Source: Taibaiella sp041660405 (lineage in GTDB: Bacteria; Bacteroidota; Bacteroidia; Chitinophagales; Chitinophagaceae). From it: a DNA stretch of 64,000 nt. Both the position numbers and the translations under genes were made by a program. The notes beneath the pieces are model-generated. The model was not told where the DNA came from. It saw nothing but the letters and a program-made list of their open reading frames with translations, and searched no databases. This document shows positions 43,139-51,201 of the stretch, one piece after another (the first letter of the stretch is position 1; every line of letters begins with the position of its first letter). Location: positions 17,420-81,419 of the forward strand of contig JBAZWL010000021.1 of the NCBI GenBank assembly GCA_041660405.1, in the 5' to 3' direction.

Positions 43139-44962
43139 ATGTCACAACCTTTTAGTGCTTACCACGGCGTTTCTGCCAATGCACATCAGACAAATTTTAA
43201 CAACCTCTCGAAAGACGGCTTTCGAATGATTTCTTTGAGCGTATATGGCTCACCTGCCAACGCACAATACGCAGCAGTATGGGTAAAACGTTCCGGCGCA
43301 GCCTATGTAGCAACGCATGGTATTAATGCTGCAGCTTATCAGGCCTTTTTCAATAAATGGTCTGCCAAAGGTTATGTTCCTGTATTGATATCGGCAACAG
43401 GTAGCCGGTCCAACGCTATTTTTGCAGCTGTATTTGAAAAGAGAAATTACAATGCATGGGTTGCCAGGCATGATATGAACCAGGCAGCATTTGATGCAGA
43501 AAATCAAAAAGCAAAAGAAAATAACCTGATCCTTAAAACCTGCACCACTTATGGTTCTGCTTCGGACAGACGTTATGCTGCAGTATGGATTCCTAATCCT
43601 GGTTTTATTAAATGGCGTGCATACTCCAATATCTCTGCAAGTGATTATCAAACGCATTTCAATTCCAATACGCAGCTTCCTTTCTATAGTCCTGAAATAG
43701 TAGCTGTGTCTGATGAGCAGACCTATTGCGCTATGTTTACCGATAGTATAAAAGGCAGGATCGAAGCCCGTCACGGACTTACTGCTGCTCAATACCAGAC
43801 AGAGTTTAACAAGCATACTAAAGCCGGCCTGATGCCTATTTATGTTGATGGTGGTGGTAATGGCAATAGCACCCGCTATTCAGCAGTCTTTGCAGAAACA
43901 GATATTCCTCACGCAAGAAAGTGGAATATAAAAGGTTCTGGTACATTGGCTACTAAAGGACTTGATAATATCATGAAAGCATTTATGCAAACGCATGGTA
44001 TTCGTTATGCACAACTAAGCTTAGGCAGAAATGGAACTACTAAATATAATAAAGCCTATACCTGGGCAGAACCAAATTATAAGATCGGAGATCCTTCAGA
44101 TAAGTTCATGTTGGCCAGTTGCAGTAAACTGTATTTAACAGCAGCAGTGAAAACTTTATTGGACGATCCGAAATTTGATCTTGCACCAGGCGACAAAGCT
44201 TATGCAAAATTGGGTTACTCCAATCCTAAAGATGTCAGAAGCAATGATATAACCATACAGCATTTGCTGGATCACAAAGGTGGATTTGATGCCGGTACTT
44301 ACGATTCTACTTATAAAATGAGAGATATTTCAATAAGCCAAAACCTGGGTAGGGCTGTCAATAAAAATGACATCACTACTTATATGTACAAGAAGCGTGA
44401 TCTGGCTGATAAGCCTGGTACCAAAGATAATTACTCTAACTATGGCTATGTGTTACTATCCCTGATTATTGAAAAGCTTACCGGCAAAGATTATTGGTCG
44501 TATTTAAAAACGAATGTACTGGATAAAATAAATGTAACGGAAGTAAAAGTATGGCCTACAGTAGCAGCTAACAGAGCTGCTGATGAAGTAGTAACAGAAA
44601 GCTCCGGACTTGGCTTAAGTGCTGTACATATCAATTCTGCATTAGAAGTGCCATCTGTATATGGTGGAGACGGTATGATTAAAGAAGTGGCAGCAGCATC
44701 TTGCGGAATAGCTTCTTCAGCAAATGCAATGGTAAAAACAATTCACCATCATGCAGTGTGGGGTACAGGCGGAAGAATGGCCGGTGCTGCCCGTTCAGGC
44801 AGTACGCCAGGATCCTCTACACTGGCTGTTTCTAACGGCGATGGTATGGATTGGGCTTATACCATTAATACCCGTGAATTTGTAAATCCAGCCAGCAAGC
44901 CTTTAGAAAAACTAGGTGCTGATATTACCAAGTTCCTGGCAGATAATAAAGCCACGATCTGA
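43139..44962 (+). CDS. Serine hydrolase with five polyglycine-hydrolase-like repeats
   Basis: 607 residues. Residues 6-253 are five repeats of about 47 residues (typical: YVATHGINAAAYQAFFNK then AAVFEKR). They match the structural repeat of fungal polyglycine hydrolases that Pfam calls BTRD1 (name from memory). Residues 260-607 are a beta-lactamase/D-aminopeptidase fold with S327-x-x-K330 in ASCSKLY and the second motif Y432-S-N434 (YSNYGY). The third motif is not clear to me. No signal peptide or sorting domain is seen, which is odd for a hydrolase usually secreted. The possible role is peptidase or esterase on glycine-rich or peptidoglycan-like targets. A strong terminator follows at 44984. 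Confidence 0.85.
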   Translation: MSQPFSAYHGVSANAHQTNFNNLSKDGFRMISLSVYGSPANAQYAAVWVKRSGAAYVATHGINAAAYQAFFNKWSAKGYVPVLISATGSRSNAIFAAVFEKRNYNAWVARHDMNQAAFDAENQKAKENNLILKTCTTYGSASDRRYAAVWIPNPGFIKWRAYSNISASDYQTHFNSNTQLPFYSPEIVAVSDEQTYCAMFTDSIKGRIEARHGLTAAQYQTEFNKHTKAGLMPIYVDGGGNGNSTRYSAVFAETDIPHARKWNIKGSGTLATKGLDNIMKAFMQTHGIRYAQLSLGRNGTTKYNKAYTWAEPNYKIGDPSDKFMLASCSKLYLTAAVKTLLDDPKFDLAPGDKAYAKLGYSNPKDVRSNDITIQHLLDHKGGFDAGTYDSTYKMRDISISQNLGRAVNKNDITTYMYKKRDLADKPGTKDNYSNYGYVLLSLIIEKLTGKDYWSYLKTNVLDKINVTEVKVWPTVAANRAADEVVTESSGLGLSAVHINSALEVPSVYGGDGMIKEVAAASCGIASSANAMVKTIHHHAVWGTGGRMAGAARSGSTPGSSTLAVSNGDGMDWAYTINTREFVNPASKPLEKLGADITKFLADNKATI

Positions 44963-44983
44963 TAAATAAATAAGTAAGACTGT

Positions 44984-45014
44984 AATGGCCGGAAGAATCT
45001 TCCGGCCATTTTTT
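44984..45014 (+). terminator. Terminator after the hydrolase gene
   Basis: Perfect 11-bp stem (44984-44994 with 45000-45010), 5-base loop and T-run. It sits just outside the left end of the insertion sequence. Confidence 0.93.
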
Positions 45015-45072
45015 GTATACTTAACTCAAGTTGCTAGTTAAGAGTGAATAAAGAGAGCATTGTAATAAAGGT

Positions 45073-45080
45073 TAGTTTTG
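45073..45080 (+). promoter_or_regulatory. -7 element of the transposase
   Basis: TAGTTTTG, exact TAnnTTTG form, 27 bases before the ATG at 45108, inside the left end of the IS. Confidence 0.55.
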
Positions 45081-45107
45081 AGTTGCAACACATTAAACGC
45101 CCCAACA

Positions 45108-45938
45108 ATGCTCTCGGAGGATAAAATTATAGGAATTTTCTGTTTAGTAGATGATTTACTGAAAGGAATTGGTCACAAAGAAGACTTGCGCAGGAAAGTC
45201 AGCGATAGTGAACTTATAACAACAGCTTTAGTATCGGCGCTTTATTTCGGTGGCCATCAGGACAATGGCCGTAGTTTCATGAAAATGACGAAGCTTTGTC
45301 CTCATATGCTGGACAAGAGTAGGTATTGCAGAAGGATACATGATCTGGAACCGTTGCTTTTCAGTTTGTTTTTCCAGGTAGGCCAGTACCTGAAAGATAT
45401 TAGCGGGGCGGGCAGTTACATCATCGATTCCTTTCCGGTAGCGGTATGCGACAATATACGGATCAGCCGCAGCAAACTGATTAAAGGCAAGCAATGGCGG
45501 GGAAAGCAAAGCAGTATGCGCCGTTACTTTTATGGGGTAAAGGTACAGGTATTGACCACGGCCACAGGCATACCGGTCGAGTTTGGCTTTGTACCGGGGT
45601 GTGAAAGCGATGTACAGGCCCTGAAGAAATTGCCGTTGAGTGTGGCACCCGAAAGTAGTATTTATGGTGATGCAGCTTACACCGATTATGGTATTGAAGA
45701 TGATATGTTGGAAGCAGAAGGTATCCACCTTAGAATTTCCAGAAAGTCGAACAGCAAAAGACCGGACGAACCCTGGCTAAGGTTCTTAAAAGAACACAGC
45801 AGGAAAAGGATAGAAACAAGCTTCAGTGAAATTAAAGGCCTGTTTCTACGCAAAATACACGCTGTCACCTTCAAAGGATTCCTGCTCAAAATATTAATGT
45901 TTATTATCGCTTATACCTTTAATAAATTGATAAACTAA
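45108..45938 (+). CDS. IS982 family transposase
   Basis: 276 residues from the ATG at 45108; the TTG at 45078 sits in the -7 element. Typical IS982 segments: SGAGSYIIDSFPVAVCDNIR with the first catalytic Asp; VKVQVLTTATGIPVEFGFVPG; SSIYGDAAYTDYG with the second Asp; and RKRIETSFSEIKGLF with the final Glu. The DDE triad is therefore intact and the enzyme is probably active. The frame is unbroken and fills the element. Confidence 0.95.
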   Translation: MLSEDKIIGIFCLVDDLLKGIGHKEDLRRKVSDSELITTALVSALYFGGHQDNGRSFMKMTKLCPHMLDKSRYCRRIHDLEPLLFSLFFQVGQYLKDISGAGSYIIDSFPVAVCDNIRISRSKLIKGKQWRGKQSSMRRYFYGVKVQVLTTATGIPVEFGFVPGCESDVQALKKLPLSVAPESSIYGDAAYTDYGIEDDMLEAEGIHLRISRKSNSKRPDEPWLRFLKEHSRKRIETSFSEIKGLFLRKIHAVTFKGFLLKILMFIIAYTFNKLIN

Positions 45939-45956
45939 CTAGCAACTTGAGTTAAA

Positions 45957-46068
45957 TAGTCAGATTAATATTCTACATAGCTAGTTTAATATACTGGATA
46001 GTCAGATTGATATCCTACATATTCAGTTTAATACATCGCATAGTCAGATTGATAACCTCAATAGTCCT
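45957..46068 (+). repeat. Tandem array of 21-bp units next to the IS
   Basis: Five full units and a 7-base partial unit, directly after the right end of the IS. Units 1, 3 and 5 read ATAGTCAGATTRATA plus six bases; units 2 and 4 read ATAKYYAGTTTAATA plus six. The array is therefore made of alternating A and B types with a 42-bp higher period. It is non-coding and different in sequence from the 22-bp array at 19580, but similar in period. The remaining bases to 46174 hold only the folB promoter. Confidence 0.9.
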
Positions 46069-46143
46069 TCAGGTAAAATTTCCTGCTAACATGATACCCT
46101 ATTCCCTCCCTTATGTTATTATACAGTACCACTTATAATTTCT

Positions 46144-46151
46144 TAGCTTTG
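46144..46151 (+). promoter_or_regulatory. -7 element of folB
   Basis: TAGCTTTG, matching TAnnTTTG, 24 bases before the ATG at 46175. Confidence 0.55.
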
Positions 46152-46174
46152 ACCGCTAAATTGACCAAATTTCC

Positions 46175-46507
46175 ATGCTCACTGTTTCACTTGCCGGCGT
46201 CCGGTTTCACGCACCTGTAGGTCTTTATCCCCAGGAAGCCTTTCTGCTTAACGAAATTGAAGTAAATATATCCGTGTCGCAGGCAGCCGACATTAACCAT
46301 TTACCACTTATCGATTACACCATTTTGCACAGTATCGCTGCCGGGGCTGTGCAGGAACCAGCAGCCTTACTCGAAACCCTTGTTCAGCGCATCGTTCATA
46401 ATATTGAAGCACAATATCCGGGCAGTAAAGTGAAAGTTGCCGTTCGTAAGCTTAACCCGCCCATGCAAGGCCAGGTAGATTATTCTGAAGTACAATGGGA
46501 GTCCTGA
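46175..46507 (+). CDS. folB: Dihydroneopterin aldolase
   Basis: Folate-pathway enzyme that cleaves dihydroneopterin to 6-hydroxymethyl-dihydropterin and glycolaldehyde. 110 residues. Family features are LTVSLAGVRFHAPVGLYPQEA with the active-site Glu, IDYTILHSIAA with the substrate-binding Asp-Tyr, and the C-terminal VKVAVRKLNPPM with the catalytic Lys. Length and blocks are normal. Confidence 0.93.
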   Translation: MLTVSLAGVRFHAPVGLYPQEAFLLNEIEVNISVSQAADINHLPLIDYTILHSIAAGAVQEPAALLETLVQRIVHNIEAQYPGSKVKVAVRKLNPPMQGQVDYSEVQWES

Positions 46508-46617
46508 CCCTGTGCTAATTTGTGCGACATAGCTTTGGTATAAAATTTTTAAAAGGCTTAAGAATCAAAAGGAATAAATCGTTAACATTGTACAACGCAA
46601 ATCTGAAGAATTAAAAA

Positions 46618-47613
46618 ATGGAAGCATATAATCCCGGCATTACTGATTTACAGCCGGCATCGGGCCGCATACCAACGTTGATACAGCACATGGAAAGTGT
46701 GATTAGGGGCAAACGCCAACAGATAGAAATGGTAATCACCTGTCTGCTGGCCAAAGGACATGTACTGATGGAAGATAATCCAGGTACCGGTAAAACGGTA
46801 CTTGCCCGAACTTTAGCCCATTCTGTAAGCGGTCATGGTGAAGATGGAAACGTAATTTTCAAACGTGTACAGTTCACGCCCGATCTGTTACCCATGGACC
46901 TTATTGGTTCACATCTTTTCGATGAAAAGAACGCTGACTTTATCTTTAAAAAAGGCCCTCTGTTCTGTAATGTTTTATTGGCCGATGAAATAAACCGTGC
47001 ATCACCAAAAGTGCAGAGCGCCTTGCTGGAATGTATGGCCGAAGGGCAGATAACTGTAGGCGATAGCACGATCAAACTCGAAGATCTTTTCTTTACCATT
47101 GCCACACAAAACCCTGTGGAAATGGAAGGAACCTATCCCCTGCCTGCAGCGCAACTGGATCGTTTCTTTATGAAGATCTATTTTGGCTATGTAGATGCAG
47201 CTACCGAAACGGATATTTACCGCAACTATGTACAGATCCAAAGCAACCTGGAGCATTTAACCCAGGTATTGAGCATGCTGGATATTTTAAACCTGCAAAA
47301 AGAAGCAGAGCAGGTATTTGTGCACGAAGAAATTATCCAGGCGGTATCCAATATTGTAAGAGGTACGCGTGATCATCAGGAAATAACACTTGGAGCCAGT
47401 ACCCGTTCTGGTATTGCCTTCCTGCGTTGTTTACGTTCATTTGCTTTGGTAAAAGGAAGAAGCTTTGTGATAGAGGACGATGTACAGGCCATCGCCAAAG
47501 CAGTACTCGATCATCGCCTCATTTATAGAAACAAGGAAGCAAAGTTGAAAGCATTTGACCAGATATTGAACAAAGAAATGGACAGATTGAGTAAGCTGAA
47601 ACTTCAGGGGTAA
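46618..47613 (+). CDS. MoxR family AAA+ ATPase
   Basis: 331 residues; AAA+ chaperone-like ATPases of this family activate or assemble partner proteins, often VWA or DUF58 proteins. Walker A EDNPGTGKT (52-60), Walker B LLADEINRAS with the sensor region TQNPVEMEGTYPLPAAQLDRF, and the C-terminal lid (LGASTRSGIAFLR, VIEDDVQAIAKAVLDHRL) are all present. The usual neighbours (DUF58, VWA) do not follow. A palindromic repeat and a lipoprotein gene come next, so the partner must be elsewhere. Confidence 0.93.
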   Translation: MEAYNPGITDLQPASGRIPTLIQHMESVIRGKRQQIEMVITCLLAKGHVLMEDNPGTGKTVLARTLAHSVSGHGEDGNVIFKRVQFTPDLLPMDLIGSHLFDEKNADFIFKKGPLFCNVLLADEINRASPKVQSALLECMAEGQITVGDSTIKLEDLFFTIATQNPVEMEGTYPLPAAQLDRFFMKIYFGYVDAATETDIYRNYVQIQSNLEHLTQVLSMLDILNLQKEAEQVFVHEEIIQAVSNIVRGTRDHQEITLGASTRSGIAFLRCLRSFALVKGRSFVIEDDVQAIAKAVLDHRLIYRNKEAKLKAFDQILNKEMDRLSKLKLQG

Positions 47614-47638
47614 TAATAGCCGACAATACAACCAAACC

Positions 47639-47725
47639 GTAGCGTCATTGCGGGCTTGACCCGCAATCCCTAAATGTTACTAGTTCTTTATTAAAGATTG
47701 CGGGTCAAGCCCGCAATGACGCTAC
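47639..47725. repeat. Inverted repeat with 29-bp perfect arms
   Basis: Arms 47639-47667 and 47697-47725 are perfect complements (core GTCATTGCGGGCTTGACCCG) around a 29-base spacer. It is a REP-like interspersed element between the MoxR gene and the lipoprotein gene. It may form a long cruciform or an mRNA hairpin. Confidence 0.9.
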
Positions 47726-47775
47726 CGAAATGCAGAAATTGTTCAATCAACTTTAAACAGACCATAAACTCTTTT

Positions 47776-48489
47776 ATGAAAAAACTATTATTGATCCCCT
47801 CTCTGGCTGTACTAGCCTTTGCCTCCTGCGATTTTAACCGTGTACAAGGTGACGGAAATGTAGTGAGCAAGTCTTTTAACCAAACTGGTTTTAAAGATAT
47901 TGACGCCAGTTCGGCAATGAATGTAATACTGAAACAAGGCACCGACTACAGCGTAAAGATAGATGCTGAAAAAAATCTCCTGGAACTCATTGAGGTAAGA
48001 AAAGAGGGCGATGAACTTGTAGTTGGATTTAAAGATAATGTAAACGTGGGCCCCACAAAGGATATCAACGTTTACATTACTGCACCCGAATTTCATAAGC
48101 TGGGGGGATCAGGCGCCTGTACTTTTAGCAATAATGATGTGATTACAGGCAACGAAATCAAACTTGACCTGAGTGGTGCCTGCAACACGCACCTTAATGT
48201 AGATGTAAAGAAGCTGGATATAGAAGCCAGTGGCGCGAGCGAAATCGAAGTGAAAGGAAAAGCTGTTTACTTCGCTGTTGATGGTTCCGGAAGTACATCG
48301 ATAAGTGCTTTTCAGCTCATCTCTGAAAATGCGGACATTGAGCTTTCCGGTGCCGGAGATGCAAAGGTATTTGCATCAAAATCATTAAAAGCAGACTTGA
48401 GCGGCGCAGGTAGCGTACAATATAAAGGCAATCCTGCAACGGTTAACAAGGAAATTTCAGGCGCCGGCAGTGTAAGTAAAGCAGACTAA
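47776..48489 (+). CDS. DUF2807 lipoprotein (GIN domain)
   Basis: 237 residues from the ATG at 47776, with a lipoprotein signal (LLLIPSLAVLAFASC; Cys about 18). The domain is a right-handed parallel beta-helix type fold of DUF2807, with the repeated short motifs IDASSAMNVILKQG, GGSGACTFSNND, LDLSGACNTHLNVD, IEASGASEIEVKG, DGSGSTSI, ELSGAGDAKVF and DLSGAGSVQYKG. Such proteins sit on the envelope of Bacteroidota and probably bind or sense; no function is proven. Confidence 0.9.
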   Translation: MKKLLLIPSLAVLAFASCDFNRVQGDGNVVSKSFNQTGFKDIDASSAMNVILKQGTDYSVKIDAEKNLLELIEVRKEGDELVVGFKDNVNVGPTKDINVYITAPEFHKLGGSGACTFSNNDVITGNEIKLDLSGACNTHLNVDVKKLDIEASGASEIEVKGKAVYFAVDGSGSTSISAFQLISENADIELSGAGDAKVFASKSLKADLSGAGSVQYKGNPATVNKEISGAGSVSKAD

Positions 48490-48490
48490 T

Positions 48491-48731
48491 AATTAACGTC
48501 ATTCTGACCGCAGCTAACTGATATGTATGGAACGGGATGAAATAAATAAATTTCAAAACGAAGAAGCAAGTAAAAAGCGAAGCAAAGAAATCTTTATAAC
48601 AGATGCTTACAGTCTAGCAATGTTATACAAAAGACCACTATAACAAACCCCATTGTCATTCCGTAGGAATCTACACAACACCATAATTTTCATAAGCGAT
48701 GTGTAGATGCTTACAGCATGACAATGGGGTT
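48491..48731. repeat. Pair of decayed repeat elements
   Basis: The second element (48646-48731) has 14-base arms AACCCCATTGTCAT/ATGACAATGGGGTT (48646-48659 with 48718-48731) and an inner pair ATCTACACA/TGTGTAGAT (48669-48677 with 48700-48708). The first part (about 48491-48625) shares the segments AATCT and AGATGCTTACAG with it, so it is likely a degenerate copy of the same family. No gene lies here. Confidence 0.7.
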
Positions 48732-48787
48732 ACCAATAAATTTACCACAAAGATTTCTGGTGTATGTTAGTGCTCCCGTTTTAAAAG

Positions 48788-49078
48788 TCAGGACAAGGAC
48801 TGATGCTTAGCTTCATAATATGTTTTACGATTTTCTTCTACAAGCCGTAAAAGTTTTTGTCTTACATCGAGGCTTAGGCTCTCTGCCTCGTTTTCCAGAA
48901 TATCTTTTAATTCATCCAATTCACTTTCTCCTTTTCCAAAAAGATTATTCAATCTGTGCTTCCAGGCATCAGCCGTTTCTTTAACCTTTTTCCTGGTGTC
49001 CTCTCCTTTTTGCGGAGCTAATAATAATCCTAATACAAAGCCGGAAATGATACCGGCTGTAAATTTTGAAAATTTCAT
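48788..49078 (-). CDS. YtxH domain-containing protein
   Basis: 96 residues. The N-terminal segment KFTAGIISGFVLGLLLAPQKGEDTRKKV is the typical YtxH glycine-rich membrane anchor followed by a charged helix. The rest is coiled-coil-like (Glu/Lys-rich). Members are small membrane-associated proteins, in some species stress- or sporulation-related. Function here is unknown. Confidence 0.88.
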   Translation of the reverse strand: MKFSKFTAGIISGFVLGLLLAPQKGEDTRKKVKETADAWKHRLNNLFGKGESELDELKDILENEAESLSLDVRQKLLRLVEENRKTYYEAKHQSLS

Positions 49079-49210
49079 TTTACTTCATTTAAGTGATGAA
49101 CGCTGATTTTTCCGTAATTTATTAAGTAAATCTAACTTCAAGAACTCCTATTTAGTTCTTACCTTTCATTGAACAAAAAATTGCCTCAAAAGTTGAAATA
49201 AGACAATTTT

Positions 49211-49240
49211 TTTGGGATATTGATGGAAAAATTACCTTTG
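49211..49240 (+). promoter_or_regulatory. Promoter of the rhodanese gene
   Basis: TTTG (49211-49214), 18 bases, TACCTTTG (49233-49240), one base shorter than the usual spacer. It precedes the ATG at 49273. Confidence 0.6.
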
Positions 49241-49272
49241 CGCTGATCTTAAAAACTAAAATCAAACAAATC

Positions 49273-49593
49273 ATGGAAAACATATCAGTAGAAGAATTAA
49301 AAGCACGCCTTGATGCCGGCGAAAATCTTCATGTATTGGATGTAAGAGAAGCCGATGAATATGCGGAATCGAACATTGGCGCTACCCTGCTGCCTTTAAG
49401 CAAATTACGCCAGATGGATACAGATGGTATTGATGATTGGAAAGACCAGGAGGTGATTGTACATTGTCGCAGCGGCAAACGTAGCATGGAAGCTTGTATG
49501 CTGCTAGAGACCATGGGCTTTGAAAAAACAGTAAATGTAACAGGCGGTATTATGGACTGGCAGGCCAAATTTGGTGGCGCACAGATTAATTAA
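49273..49593 (+). CDS. Single-domain rhodanese-like sulfurtransferase
   Basis: 106 residues forming one rhodanese domain; it transfers sulfane sulfur or acts as a redox/signalling module. The active-site loop reads VIVHCRSGKRSMEA with catalytic C65. N-terminal HVLDVREADEYAESNIGATLLPLS and C-terminal GGIMDWQAKFGG are family blocks. No signal peptide, so cytoplasmic. Confidence 0.93.
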   Translation: MENISVEELKARLDAGENLHVLDVREADEYAESNIGATLLPLSKLRQMDTDGIDDWKDQEVIVHCRSGKRSMEACMLLETMGFEKTVNVTGGIMDWQAKFGGAQIN

Positions 49594-49707
49594 TAATCTC
49601 CCTTCGTTCTCCTTCAAAGGAAAGACTAGGCTTGGTTAAAAATAAATAAAGCCGGAGACCAATAACCAATTCAGGCATTTATTGCTAATGTTGAATGGAA
49701 TGAAAAT

Positions 49708-50271
49708 ATGCATGAGCTAGAACCATATCACAACTGGAGGCACTTATATACAGCTGAAGAAGATGAACTATCACCGCTATATGGTAAAGAGCATAGTGAG
49801 TTTGAGTTTTCCAATACAGTATATAACTACTACATTCATCCTCAATGGGATGAGTTTGGATCCCGTACGCTTTACCTGAAGATTTTATACGTTGACTACG
49901 ATCAAAATTTCGCTGTGATGGAGTTAATAGGCGAATGGAACGACGCGGTAGAAAATGATGTGATGCAGCTCAAGCGGTCCATTATAGATCCGATGATTGA
50001 AAAAGGTATTTACAAGTATATCTTAATTTCAGAAAATGTACTTAATTTTCATAGCAGTGATGAAAGTTATTATGAGGAATGGAACGAGGATATTAAGGAT
50101 GAAGGCGGCTGGATTGTGATGTTGAATATGCCGGAACATTCGCATGAAGAAATAAGGCAGGCAAAGATAAGCCGGTACGTTTTCTTAATGGATTATCCGG
50201 CATGGCGTACACATTTGCCGCAACATTTATATCAGCTTATCGACAATAAATTGTTGCGGTTACTGGACTAA
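49708..50271 (+). CDS. Conserved hypothetical protein
   Basis: 187 residues, soluble and acidic with many aromatics (YHNWRHLYTAEEDELSPLYG, FSNTVYNYYIHPQWD, YYEEWNEDIKDEGGW). I do not recognise the family. There are no membrane spans or signal peptide. It lies 39 bases before the LutA-like gene and may be co-transcribed with it. Confidence 0.6.
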   Translation: MHELEPYHNWRHLYTAEEDELSPLYGKEHSEFEFSNTVYNYYIHPQWDEFGSRTLYLKILYVDYDQNFAVMELIGEWNDAVENDVMQLKRSIIDPMIEKGIYKYILISENVLNFHSSDESYYEEWNEDIKDEGGWIVMLNMPEHSHEEIRQAKISRYVFLMDYPAWRTHLPQHLYQLIDNKLLRLLD

Positions 50272-50310
50272 CAGATGTTGTATCCGTTCCTGGCCTTTTA
50301 AAAAAGAAAA

Positions 50311-51033
50311 ATGAAAGTTGATTTGTTTATACCCTGCTTCGTTGATCAGTTGTTTCCCGAAACAGGTTTTAATATGATTAAAGTACTGGAAAAATTCAAC
50401 TGCGAGGTGAATTATAATCCCAGGCAAACTTGTTGTGGCCAGCCGGCATTTAATAGTGGTTATTGGGATGAAGCACGTTCGATAGGTAAGAAATTCCTGA
50501 AAGATTTCTCTGAAAACGATCATTATATAGTAGCGCCAAGTGGCTCCTGTACTGGTTATGTGCGTAATTATTATCAAAAACTTTTTGAAAATTCAGCTGA
50601 ACATAATAGCGTTAAAAAAGTAAAAGTTCACCTTTTCGAGTTCACCGAATTCCTGGTGAACGTATTACACGTAACCGATGTAGGTGCAGTATTACATAGC
50701 AAAGCCACCTATCATGATGGTTGCGGCACTTTAAGAGAATGCAAAGTAAAAACACAGCCACGCCAACTACTGGAGCATGTAAAGGGCCTTGAGCTTACAG
50801 AGATGAAAGAGTGTGAAACCTGTTGTGGCTTTGGTGGAACGTTTGCTGTAAAGTACGAACCTATTTCTACTGGTATGGCCTATACCAAAGTACAAAGTGC
50901 TATTGAGACTGGTGCAGATTGTATTATTTCCACAGACCTTTCCTGCCTCATGCATATTGATACCTATATCCACAAACAGGGGCTCAAAATGAAAACCATG
51001 CACATTGCCGATGTATTGGCCAGCGGCTGGTAG
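50311..51033 (+). CDS. (Fe-S)-binding protein, LutA/CCG-domain family
   Basis: 240 residues with two cysteine-rich CCG domains (TCCGQPAFNSGYWDEAR about 36-52 and CETCCGFGGTFAVKY about 168-182). This is the plan of LutA/YkgE, part of the LutABC L-lactate oxidation complex, and of HdrB-like redox subunits. The partners LutB and LutC are not adjacent, so the role in lactate oxidation is tentative. The stop codon TAG is the first triplet of a decayed repeat arm (51031-51049). Confidence 0.85.
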   Translation: MKVDLFIPCFVDQLFPETGFNMIKVLEKFNCEVNYNPRQTCCGQPAFNSGYWDEARSIGKKFLKDFSENDHYIVAPSGSCTGYVRNYYQKLFENSAEHNSVKKVKVHLFEFTEFLVNVLHVTDVGAVLHSKATYHDGCGTLRECKVKTQPRQLLEHVKGLELTEMKECETCCGFGGTFAVKYEPISTGMAYTKVQSAIETGADCIISTDLSCLMHIDTYIHKQGLKMKTMHIADVLASGW

Positions 51034-51136
51034 GGATGTATTGCATATGTTCTATATTGAAAAATCTAATGACATCAGGTGTAGGGACGCATTGCATGCG
51101 TCCACCAAATACAGGACGCATGCAATGCGTCCCTAC
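51031..51136. repeat. Palindromic repeat with 23-bp arms and a decayed half copy
   Basis: Perfect arms GTAGGGACGCATTGCATGCG-TCC (51081-51103) and their complement (51114-51136). Upstream, 51031-51049 (TAGGGATGTATTGCATATG) is a clear decayed copy of one arm and carries the stop codon of the LutA-like gene. It is the same class as the element at 2742-2793. The region up to the prfB promoter has no gene. Confidence 0.85.
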
Positions 51137-51185
51137 GGAATTGATTTCATATTGATCTGCTGCTTATCAAATCAACGATTCCTCT

Positions 51186-51193
51186 TATCTTTG
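51186..51193 (+). promoter_or_regulatory. -7 element of prfB
   Basis: TATCTTTG, matching TAnnTTTG, 9 bases before the ATG at 51202; a leaderless or nearly leaderless transcript. Confidence 0.6.
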
Positions 51194-51201
51194 CGGCGGT
51201 T

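Larger units (their letters stand above)
45021..45956 (+). mobile_element. Intact insertion sequence of the IS982 family
   Basis: 936 bp bounded by perfect 20-bp terminal inverted repeats: TTAACTCAAGTTGCTAGTTA (45021-45040) and its complement (45937-45956). It holds one full transposase gene. No direct target duplication can be seen in the flanks (TATAC on the left, ATAGT on the right). That may reflect recombination or an insertion at the edge of the right-hand array. Confidence 0.93.

Noticed and set aside
43250..43816. 188-codon open frame antisense to the polyglycine-hydrolase-like gene
   Set aside because: It is the reverse frame of the repeat region, lacks domain similarity, and the plus-strand protein has clear motifs.
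45011..45966. Target-site duplication flanking the IS
   Set aside because: The bases on both sides (TATAC and ATAGT) do not match in any length of 3 or more.
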